Shown here: positions 57,064 to 64,000 of the stretch, piece by piece
Layout: each line of letters starts with the position of its first letter
Position numbering within the stretch: the stretch's first letter is position 1
NCBI RefSeq assembly: GCF_014269035.2
Contig: NZ_JABWRP020000004.1
Location: 330,576-394,575, forward strand
From: Pseudomonas vlassakiae
GTDB lineage: Bacteria; Pseudomonadota; Gammaproteobacteria; Pseudomonadales; Pseudomonadaceae
Length of the DNA: 64,000 nt
Direction: 5' to 3'
Notes under the pieces: generated by a model
Database searches by the model: none
What the model saw: the letters and a program-made list of their open reading frames with translations, nothing else
Told to the model about the DNA's origin: nothing
Program-made: the position numbers and the translations under genes

Positions 57064-58566
57064 ATGCCGCATACCTCCGCGAAGAACCTGTCCCTGATCG
57101 CCGCCATCGACCTGGGCTCCAACAGCTTCCACATGGTCGTGGCCAAGGCTCACCATACCGAAATCCGCATTCTCGAGCGGCTCGGCGAGAAGGTTCAGCT
57201 GGCCGCCGGCATCGACGATGAGCGCAAGCTCAGCGAAGAAGCCATGGAGCGAGGCCTGGAATGCCTCAAGCGTTTTGCCCAACTGATCAACGGCATGCCG
57301 GCAGGCTCCGTGCGCATCGTCGGCACCAATGCCTTGCGCGAAGCGCGCAACCGCAACGAATTCATCCAGCGCGCCGAAGCCATTCTCGGCCACCCGGTGG
57401 AGGTCATCTCCGGCCGTGAAGAGGCACGCCTGATCTACCTCGGCGTGTCGCACACCCTGGCCGACACGCCCGGCAAGCGCCTGGTCGCCGACATTGGCGG
57501 CGGCAGTACCGAGTTCATCATCGGCCAGCGCTTCGAACCGCTGCTGCGCGAAAGCCTGCAAATGGGCTGCGTGAGCTTCACCCAGCGCTACTTCCGCGAC
57601 GGCAAGATCACCCCGGCGCGCTACGCCCAGGCCTACACCGCCGCACGCCTGGAGCTGATGAGCATCGAAAACGCCCTGCATCGCCTGACCTGGGACGAGG
57701 CCATCGGCTCGTCCGGCACCATCCGCGCCATCGGCGCCGCAATCAAGGCCGGCGGCCTGGGCAATGGCGAGGTGAATGCCGAGGGCCTGGCCTGGGTCAA
57801 GCGCAAGCTGTTCAAGCTCGGCGAGGCCGACAAGATCGATTTCGAAGGCATCAAACCCGACCGGCGTACCATCTTCCCGGCCGGCCTGGCGATTCTCGAA
57901 GCCATTTTCGACGCCCTGGAGCTGCAGCGCATGGACCACTGCGACGGCGCCTTGCGTGAAGGCGTGCTGTTCGACCTGCTCGGCCGCCATCACCACGAGG
58001 ATGTACGCGAGCGCACCCTCAATTCGCTGATGGAGCGTTATCACGTCGACCAGGGCCAGGCGGCACGCGTCGAACGCAAGGCACTGCACGCCTTCGACCA
58101 GGTGGCCAAGGCCTGGAAGCTTGAGGAAGGCAACTGGCGCGACCTGCTGGGCTGGGCGGCTAAAATCCATGAAATCGGCCTGGATATCGCCCATTACCAT
58201 TATCACAAGCATGGCGCCTACCTGATCGAGCACTCCGACCTGGCGGGGTTTTCTCGCGACGAGCAGCAGATGATGGCGCTGCTGGTGCGCGGCCATCGGC
58301 GCAACATTCCCAAGGACAAGTTTGCGGAGTTCGGCGACGAAGCCGTGCAGCTGATCCGCCTGTGCGTGCTGCTGCGCTTCGCCATCTTGTTCCACCACAT
58401 CCGTGGCAACCAGCAGATGCCCAAGGTAGAACTGCAGGCCGGCGAAGACAGCCTTGAAGTGGTGTTCCCTGAAGGCTGGCTGGAACAGAACCAGCTGACC
58501 CAGGCCGACTTCGCCAATGAGGCGGAGTGGCTGGCCCGGGTCGGCTTCGTCCTCAGCGTACGTTGA
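57064..58566 (+). CDS. ppx: Exopolyphosphatase Ppx/GppA
   Basis: Hydrolyses polyphosphate chain ends or pppGpp, 500 residues. ASKHA phosphate site [10 protein letters not shown] at 15-24, second loop [12 protein letters not shown], and a C-terminal HD-like helical domain (about 320-500) with [15 protein letters not shown]. The start at MPHTSAKN is chosen from the domain boundary; a longer in-frame run upstream has no support. It converges on ppk, and their last 14 bases overlap, placing synthesis and breakdown of polyphosphate next to each other. Confidence 0.94.
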   Translation: MPHTSAKNLSLIAAIDLGSNSFHMVVAKAHHTEIRILERLGEKVQLAAGIDDERKLSEEAMERGLECLKRFAQLINGMPAGSVRIVGTNALREARNRNEFIQRAEAILGHPVEVISGREEARLIYLGVSHTLADTPGKRLVADIGGGSTEFIIGQRFEPLLRESLQMGCVSFTQRYFRDGKITPARYAQAYTAARLELMSIENALHRLTWDEAIGSSGTIRAIGAAIKAGGLGNGEVNAEGLAWVKRKLFKLGEADKIDFEGIKPDRRTIFPAGLAILEAIFDALELQRMDHCDGALREGVLFDLLGRHHHEDVRERTLNSLMERYHVDQGQAARVERKALHAFDQVAKAWKLEEGNWRDLLGWAAKIHEIGLDIAHYHYHKHGAYLIEHSDLAGFSRDEQQMMALLVRGHRRNIPKDKFAEFGDEAVQLIRLCVLLRFAILFHHIRGNQQMPKVELQAGEDSLEVVFPEGWLEQNQLTQADFANEAEWLARVGFVLSVR

Positions 58567-60784
58567 GGACCGGGTTGCTCAGGCGCTCCAGCAGGGTCGC
58601 CTGGGCACTGCGTGGGTTCTGGTTACCGGTCGGGGTGCTGCGCACGTAGCGCCCGTCAGGCTGCAAGGTCCAGGCGTGGGTGTTGTCGGTCAGGTAGCCT
58701 TCCAGCTCCTTTTTCACCCGCAGCAACAACTTCTTGCCCTCGACCGGGAAGCACGTCTCGACGCGCTTGTCGAGGTTGCGTTCCATCCAGTCGGCACTGG
58801 ACAGGTAGATCTGCTCTTCACCGCCATTGAGGAAGTAGAACACCCGCGTGTGCTCGAGGAAGCGGCCGATGATCGAGCGCACCTGGATGTTGTGCGAAAC
58901 CCCCGGAATGCCTGGACGCAGGCAGCACATGCCGCGCACCACCAGGTCGATCTTCACGCCCGACTGGCTGGCCTTGTACAGCGCCTTGATGACCTTGGCG
59001 TCGGTCAGCGAGTTGAACTTGGCGATGATGTGCGCGGGCTTGCCTTCCAGGGCGAACTGAGTCTCCCGGGCGATCATGTCGAGCATGCCCTTCTTCAGGG
59101 TGAATGGCGCGTGCAGCAGCTTCTTCATGCGCAGGGTCTTGCCCATGCCGATCAGCTGGCTGAACAGCTTGCCGACGTCCTCGGTGAGGGCATCGTCGGA
59201 GGTCAGCAGGCTGTAGTCGGTGTACAGGCGGGCGTTACCGGCGTGGTAGTTGCCGGTACCGAGGTGGGCATAGCGCACGATCTCGCCCTGCTCGCGGCGC
59301 AGGATCAGCATCATCTTGGCGTGGGTCTTGAAACCGACCACACCGTAGATCACCACCGCACCAGCCGCCTGCAGGCGGCTGGCCATCTGCAGGTTTGACT
59401 CTTCGTCGAAGCGCGCGCGCAATTCGATCACCGCAGTGACCTCCTTGCCGTTACGCGCCGCATCCACCAAGGCGTCGACGATTTCCGAGTTGGCCCCGGA
59501 ACGGTACAGGGTCTGGCGTACGGCGAGCACGTGCGGGTCCTTGGCGGCCTGGCGCAGCAGGTCGATCACCGGGGTGAAGGACTCGAAGGGGTGCATCAGC
59601 AGGATGTCCTGCTTGCCGATCACGCTGAAGATGTTGTCTGCGTTCTGCAGCAGCTTGGGGATCGCCGGGGTGAACGGCGTGTACTGCAACTCCGGGTGGC
59701 TGTCGAGGCCGGTGATGCTGAACAGGCGGGTCAGGTTGACCGGGCCGTTGACCTGGTAGAGCTCGCTCTCGCTCAGGCTGAATTGCTTGAGCAGATAGTC
59801 CGACAGGTGTTTCGGGCAAGTGTCGGCAACTTCCAGTCGCACGGCATCGCCGTAGCGGCGCGAGAACAGTTCACCGCGCAGCGCACGGGCAAGGTCGTCG
59901 ACCTCTTCGGAGTCCAGCGCCAGGTCGGCGTTGCGGGTCAGGCGGAACTGGTAGCAACCCTTCACCTTCATGCCCTGGAACAGGTCATCGGCGTGGGCAT
60001 GGATCATCGACGACAGGAAGACATAATTGTCGCCTGGGCCGCCAACGTCCTCCGGCACACGAATCACGCGCGGCAACAGGCGTGGCGCCGGGATGATCGC
60101 CAAACCGGAATCGCGACCGAAGGCGTCGACCCCTTCGAGCTCGACGATGAAGTTCAGGCTCTTGTTCACCAGCAGCGGGAACGGGTGGGTCGGGTCAAGG
60201 CCGATCGGGGTGATGATCGGCGCGATCTCGTCGCGGAAGTAACGGCGCACCCAGGTCTTGAGCTTGGGTGTCCAGTAGCGGCGCCGAATGAAGCGGATGG
60301 CGTGCTTTTCCAGCTCCGGCAGCAGCACATCGTTGAGGATCGCGTACTGGCGCTCGACCTCGATGTGCACCAGCTCACTGATACGTGCCAGCGCCTGATG
60401 CGGCTGCAGCCCATCGGCGCCGGCCAGTTCGCGGGCGAAGTTGATCTGCTTCTTCAGGCCGGCGACGCGAATCTCGAAAAACTCGTCGAGGTTGCTGGAA
60501 AAGATCAGCAGGAATTTGAGGCGCTCGAGCAGCGGATACGATTCGTCCAGCGCCTGCTCCAGCACACGGATGTTGAATTGCAGCTGGGAAAGTTCGCGAT
60601 GAATGTACAGGCTGCTGTCGTCCAGGCTCGGGACGGCAATGGCCGGCGTCGGCGTCGGGGCCGGAGCGGCGACTTCGACCACCGGCTCGACGACCTCGGG
60701 CAGGTCTGGCGGGGTCTGTACCATCTGTTCGGGGACTGCCTGGGCGTCCTTGATCGCGACAGGGGTTAGCACTTCATTATTCAT
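58553..60784 (-). CDS. ppk: Polyphosphate kinase PPK1
   Basis: Makes polyphosphate from ATP, 743 residues. N-terminal extension of about 55 residues rich in Pro, Val and Glu ([12 protein letters not shown]) is absent in E. coli. Then the helical N and CHAD-like domains ([35 protein letters not shown]), and two PLD-type catalytic domains with the phosphohistidine in [18 protein letters not shown] and [20 protein letters not shown]. All family blocks are present. Divergent from the DedA gene; a phosphate-responsive promoter was not identified. Confidence 0.95.
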   Translation of the reverse strand: MNNEVLTPVAIKDAQAVPEQMVQTPPDLPEVVEPVVEVAAPAPTPTPAIAVPSLDDSSLYIHRELSQLQFNIRVLEQALDESYPLLERLKFLLIFSSNLDEFFEIRVAGLKKQINFARELAGADGLQPHQALARISELVHIEVERQYAILNDVLLPELEKHAIRFIRRRYWTPKLKTWVRRYFRDEIAPIITPIGLDPTHPFPLLVNKSLNFIVELEGVDAFGRDSGLAIIPAPRLLPRVIRVPEDVGGPGDNYVFLSSMIHAHADDLFQGMKVKGCYQFRLTRNADLALDSEEVDDLARALRGELFSRRYGDAVRLEVADTCPKHLSDYLLKQFSLSESELYQVNGPVNLTRLFSITGLDSHPELQYTPFTPAIPKLLQNADNIFSVIGKQDILLMHPFESFTPVIDLLRQAAKDPHVLAVRQTLYRSGANSEIVDALVDAARNGKEVTAVIELRARFDEESNLQMASRLQAAGAVVIYGVVGFKTHAKMMLILRREQGEIVRYAHLGTGNYHAGNARLYTDYSLLTSDDALTEDVGKLFSQLIGMGKTLRMKKLLHAPFTLKKGMLDMIARETQFALEGKPAHIIAKFNSLTDAKVIKALYKASQSGVKIDLVVRGMCCLRPGIPGVSHNIQVRSIIGRFLEHTRVFYFLNGGEEQIYLSSADWMERNLDKRVETCFPVEGKKLLLRVKKELEGYLTDNTHAWTLQPDGRYVRSTPTGNQNPRSAQATLLERLSNPVLNVR

Positions 60785-60997
60785 CTGACGTTCCTGAGGA
60801 CGTTAACGCCCTATGATCAATTGAGCGGCAAGATAAGCGCCCATTATGACGGCTGTGTTACCGCTTCGCGCAAGCCGCGACTTAAGGCTGCCGGTATTGT
60901 CCGTGTAGGAATTGTTCACGTCGAGACACATTTGGACACTTTCACGAATGCGCGCGAAGGGGTAGGCTGCGCGTTCATTTCGCCAGCACCTCAGAAA

Positions 60998-61642
60998 ATG
61001 CTCCAACAATTCCTGCAGGATTTCGGCTACTTTGCCCTTTTTCTAGGCACCTTCTTCGAAGGCGAGACCATTCTGGTACTTGCGGGATTCCTTGCGTTCC
61101 GCGAATACATGGACATCAAGCTGGTGGTGCTGGTGGCGTTCTGTGGCAGCTACGCTGGCGACCAGCTGTGGTACTTCATGGGCCGACGCCACGGGCGCAA
61201 GATCCTTGCGCGCAAGCCTCGCTGGCAGGCCATGGGTGACCGCGCGCTGGAGCATATCCGCCGCCACCCGGACATCTGGGTGCTGAGCTTCCGCTTCGTC
61301 TACGGCTTGCGCACGGTGATGCCGATCGCCATCGGCCTGTCTGGCTACTCGCCGCGTCGCTACCTGCTGCTCAACGGCATCGGCGCCGCCGTCTGGGCCC
61401 TGGTATTGGGCCTGGCGGCCTATCACTTCGGCGCCATCCTCGAAGGCATGCTGGGCAGCATCAAGAAGTACGAGCTATGGGTGCTCGGCGGCCTGTTGCT
61501 GCTGGGTGGCCTGCTCTGGCTGCGCCGGCGTTTCCGCACCCTGCGCGCCGAGCGCCGCGCGGCGGCAGAAGAACAGCCCGCCAGCGCTGAACAGCAGGTA
61601 AAAACCGAGAACCAGCCAGAACACGGGCACGACCACCGCTAA
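60998..61642 (+). CDS. DedA/SNARE-associated family membrane protein
   Basis: Inner-membrane protein of 214 residues, DedA family, linked to lipid flipping and proton-motive-force homeostasis. Early motif FEGETILVLAGFLA, then LVVLVAFCGSYAGDQLWYFM, and FRFVYGLRTVMPIAIGLSGY with the conserved arginine region; four to five hydrophobic segments. The C-terminal tail of about 35 residues (rich in Arg, Glu, Gln, His) is encoded in DNA that also codes for the end of the desaturase gene. The ribosome site is weak, so the start is less certain. Confidence 0.9.
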   Translation: MLQQFLQDFGYFALFLGTFFEGETILVLAGFLAFREYMDIKLVVLVAFCGSYAGDQLWYFMGRRHGRKILARKPRWQAMGDRALEHIRRHPDIWVLSFRFVYGLRTVMPIAIGLSGYSPRRYLLLNGIGAAVWALVLGLAAYHFGAILEGMLGSIKKYELWVLGGLLLLGGLLWLRRRFRTLRAERRAAAEEQPASAEQQVKTENQPEHGHDHR

Positions 61643-62776
61643 GCCCAGCGTGCCGGCCAGGTACAGCGCCGGCACCAGCGTCAGCAGGCGCGCCAGTTCC
61701 AGGCGCACCGCCCACGGCCGGTTTTCCAGGGCCGCACCCAGCACGAACAAGCCAAACGCCATCAGCGACCAACCCAGCACCAGCGCGGCGCTCGGCACAC
61801 GCTCGGCCACGTCCATCAGATAACTGCCCAACGCGATGTAGACCGCGAACTGCACCGCCACGTACACCTGCCACGCCCGGCCCAGGGCAATCTCGAACTT
61901 GCGGAACAACGCCAGGTTCTGCTTCGCCTGTGGATAAGCTGTCGCGACATCGGCCGGGCGCCAGCCAGTGGGCATGAACCAGATGCGCAGCTTGTCCTTC
62001 CAGCTGCGCGTGCGGCGGGCATCGCCGTACAGCTGGGCATAGAACTGCAGGTTGGCCCACAGCGGATTCCAGCTGGCCAAGGGTGTGGTCACACCGAACA
62101 CGACCGGCTCGGCCGGGTCTTCCTCCTTGAACGTGCCGAACAGACGGTCCCAGACAATGAACACGCCGCCGTAGTTGCGATCCAAGTAAACAGGATTCTG
62201 TGCATGGTGGACGCGATGGTTGGAGGGTGTGATCAACACCCACTCGAGCCAGCCAAGCTTGGGGATATGCCGGGTATGTACCCAGAACTGATACAGCAGG
62301 TTCAGCGACGCCACGGTGATGAATACCACGGGCGGCACGCCGATCAGCGCCAGCGGCAAGTAGAAGATCCACGAGAAGATGAAGCCACTGCTGGTCTGGC
62401 GCAGGGCGGTGGTGAGGTTGTACTCCTCGCTCTGGTGATGAACCGAGTGCGCCGCCCACAGGACGTTGCGCTCATGGCCCAGGCGGTGCAGCCAGTAGTA
62501 GCACAGGTCGTACAGCACGAAGGCCAGCAGCCAGACCCACATGGCATTCGACGGCAGACGCAGCAGCGCCAGGTGCTCCCAGGCCAGCGCATAGGTCAAC
62601 AGCCCGACCCCTTTGGTCAACAGGCCGGTGCTGGTGGACAGCGCGCCGGTGCTGAGGCTGTTGATCGAATCGGCAAGGGTGAAGTTGCGTTGACCGCGCA
62701 CACGGTCGGCAATCAGCTCCACAGCGATCAGCACGAAGAAGAACGGCACGGCCAGCAGAATCAGGTCCATGGGCAA
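61475..62776 (-). CDS. Sterol desaturase/fatty acid hydroxylase family protein
   Basis: Membrane di-iron hydroxylase type, 433 residues. Histidine boxes HRLGH (97-101), HSVHH (110-114) and HRVHH (187-191), with His167 and His170 in between, sit among hydrophobic segments in the first half. The second half adds several further hydrophobic segments and a Gln-rich tail (TQQQQ). Its last 168 bp overlap the DedA gene on the other strand. The substrate is unknown; lipid or hopanoid modification fits the family. Confidence 0.9.
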   Translation of the reverse strand: MPMDLILLAVPFFFVLIAVELIADRVRGQRNFTLADSINSLSTGALSTSTGLLTKGVGLLTYALAWEHLALLRLPSNAMWVWLLAFVLYDLCYYWLHRLGHERNVLWAAHSVHHQSEEYNLTTALRQTSSGFIFSWIFYLPLALIGVPPVVFITVASLNLLYQFWVHTRHIPKLGWLEWVLITPSNHRVHHAQNPVYLDRNYGGVFIVWDRLFGTFKEEDPAEPVVFGVTTPLASWNPLWANLQFYAQLYGDARRTRSWKDKLRIWFMPTGWRPADVATAYPQAKQNLALFRKFEIALGRAWQVYVAVQFAVYIALGSYLMDVAERVPSAALVLGWSLMAFGLFVLGAALENRPWAVRLELARLLTLVPALYLAGTLGLAVVVPVFWLVLGFYLLFSAGGLFFCRRAALGAQGAETPAQPEQATQQQQAAEHP

Positions 62777-62883
62777 CGCTCGATAGGGTTATCCACAGAG
62801 ATTAGGATGCGCCCGGCGTAATCCCTATGGCCACATCTGCCAAACTAGACGACATTTAGCGCCTCGAAAATGGAGTAATGAGC

Positions 62884-63549
62884 ATGACCAAGAAAGTAGC
62901 GGTGATTCTTTCCGGCTGTGGTGTATACGACGGCGCGGAAATCCACGAAAGCGTGATCACCCTGCTGCGCCTGGACCAGCGCGGCGCACAGGTGCAGTGC
63001 TTTGCGCCGAACATTGCGCAGATGCACGTGATCGACCACCTGACCGGCCAGGAAATGCCCGAGTCACGCAATGTGCTGACCGAGTCGGCGCGAATCGCCC
63101 GTGGCGAAGTGAAGGACATCCGTGAGGCCAAGGCCGAGGATTTCGATGCGTTGATCGTGCCCGGCGGTTTCGGCGCGGCGAAGAACCTGTCCAACTTTGC
63201 CGTGGAAGGCACCGAATGCACGGTGAACCCGGACGTGCTGAGCCTGGCCGAAGCCTTTGCCGAAGCCTGCAAGCCGATCGGCCTGATCTGCATCTCGCCG
63301 GCGCTGGCGGCGAAGATCTATGGCCCGGGCGTGGTCTGCACCATCGGCAATGACGCGGGTACCGCGGCGGCGGTGGAAAAGATGGGCGGCAAGCACGAAG
63401 TGTGTGATGTGCATGACATCGTCGAAGACACCCAGCGCAAGCTGGTGACCACGCCGGCCTACATGGTGGCCAAGTCGATCAGTGAAGCCGCCAGTGGCAT
63501 CTACAAGCTGGTGGACCGGGTGCTGGAGCTGACCCACGAAGGGGAGTGA
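62884..63549 (+). CDS. elbB: Isoprenoid biosynthesis glyoxalase ElbB (DJ-1/PfpI family)
   Basis: Class I glutamine-amidotransferase-like protein of the DJ-1/PfpI superfamily, 221 residues. VPGGFGAAKNLSNFAVEGT (about 92-110) and the nucleophile-type cysteine in IGLICISPALAAKIYG (Cys136) are the ElbB marks. Two ATGs lie six bases apart; GGAG is eight bases from the second, so MTKKVAV is chosen. E. coli ElbB has glyoxalase activity; a role in isoprenoid synthesis is historical. Confidence 0.92.
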   Translation: MTKKVAVILSGCGVYDGAEIHESVITLLRLDQRGAQVQCFAPNIAQMHVIDHLTGQEMPESRNVLTESARIARGEVKDIREAKAEDFDALIVPGGFGAAKNLSNFAVEGTECTVNPDVLSLAEAFAEACKPIGLICISPALAAKIYGPGVVCTIGNDAGTAAAVEKMGGKHEVCDVHDIVEDTQRKLVTTPAYMVAKSISEAASGIYKLVDRVLELTHEGE

Positions 63550-63999
63550 TCAGCCCTTGCTCAGGCGGGTAAGGATACGGTCCAGGGCATTGGCGAACGC
63601 CTGCTTCTCGCGCTCGCCATAGGGCGCCTGCCCGCCTCCGACCTGGCCCTGTTCACGCAGCTCGGTGAACAGGTTGCGCACCGCCAGGCGCTCGCCCATG
63701 TTGCGTTCGTCGAACTCGCGGCCACGCGGATCCAGCGCGGCCACGCCCTTCTTGATCAGCCGGTCAGCCAGCGGCACGTCGCTGCAGATCACCAGCTCGC
63801 CGGGCACGGCGTGCTCGACCAGGTAATCGTCGGCCGCGTCCATGCCGCTAGGCACCACGATCAGGCGGACGATCGAGAAGGCCGGTTTGGCAACGGCCTG
63901 GCCAGCCACCATGACCACCTCGAGCTGGCGCTTGAGGGCGAATTTGACGATCAGGTCTTTGGCTGCCTTGGGGCAGGCATCGGCGTCGATCCAGATGCG
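63550..63999 (-). CDS. YaiI/UPF0178 (DUF188) protein, partial at window end
   Basis: About 150 residues are visible, nearly complete: RIWIDADACPKAAKDLIVKF at the start, IVVPSGMDAADDYLVEHAVP, VICSDVPLADRLIKKG and FDERNMGERLAVRNL. These Asp-rich motifs recall PIN/FLAP-type nuclease folds, but function is not shown for the family. Only the first one or two codons fall outside the window. Converges on elbB, whose stop is adjacent (63549/63550). Confidence 0.92.
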   Translation of the reverse strand, partial: RIWIDADACPKAAKDLIVKFALKRQLEVVMVAGQAVAKPAFSIVRLIVVPSGMDAADDYLVEHAVPGELVICSDVPLADRLIKKGVAALDPRGREFDERNMGERLAVRNLFTELREQGQVGGGQAPYGEREKQAFANALDRILTRLSKG

Positions 64000-64000
64000 C

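Noticed and set aside
56818..58398. 526-codon minus frame opposite ppx
   Set aside because: Shadow frame; ppx has complete catalytic motifs.

Overview
The window is a stretch of GC-rich chromosome that reads as a fluorescent pseudomonad of the Pseudomonas putida group. Several things point there: the REP palindromes (cores like GCGGGTTTACCCGC flanked by TGTGGGAGC or CGCGAAG), the block spuI / spuBCDEFGH / argA / argE / gcvTHP / ubiI-ubiH-pepP / zapA / 6S RNA / ygfA / ubiD / rho / trxA / ppx / ppk, and the protein families themselves. No tRNA, rRNA, IS element, prophage or CRISPR array was seen. Most of the window is conserved core genome.

Positions 1-11,400 look like a sulfur-scavenging district, almost all on the minus strand. 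It holds an amino-acid-type ABC transporter (ATPase cut by the left edge), an orphan MetQ/NlpA-type binding protein, an odd minimal AAA+ regulator related to sigma-54 activators, a small alpha/beta hydrolase, a tonB-exbB-exbD operon, sulfate ABC genes sbp-cysTWA and the small oscA-like gene. AT-rich promoters with palindromes or shared boxes separate these units. Sulfur control is inferred from gene content and not shown by the sequence.

Positions 11,461-16,675 encode an RND efflux pump with two tandem adaptors (TriABC type). Positions 16,926-27,200 are polyamine uptake and catabolism: spuH, G, F, E, D, C, B in one direction and spuI in the other. Then come argA and argE, a CYTH-CHAD triphosphatase, an Lrp/AsnC regulator divergent from an unknown 105-residue protein, an orphan GspE/PulE ATPase and a small exported DUF2388 protein. 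The glycine cleavage operon gcvT-gcvH-gcvP follows, then a two-gene ferric iron ABC transporter.

Positions 42,035-48,392 carry ubiI, a thioesterase-like gene, ubiH, pepP and ygfB on one strand and a ZapB-like coiled coil, zapA, 6S RNA and ygfA on the other. A short, variable-looking segment (48,400-52,200) holds a 49-residue membrane protein, an EVE protein, a solitary PemK/MazF-like protein, a FliL-like protein, a quinone oxidoreductase and ChaC. The right end is ubiD with a flavin/FeS reductase, rho, trxA, convergent ppx and ppk, DedA overlapping a sterol-desaturase-type gene, elbB and a yaiI-type gene cut by the right edge.

No clear-cut new defence or mobile system was seen. The least ordinary items are the AAA+ regulator without a GAFTGA loop or DNA-binding domain, the shared promoter boxes and possible small ORF in the sulfur district, the solitary PemK-like gene, the orphan PulE ATPase, and the 168-bp convergent overlap of DedA and the desaturase.
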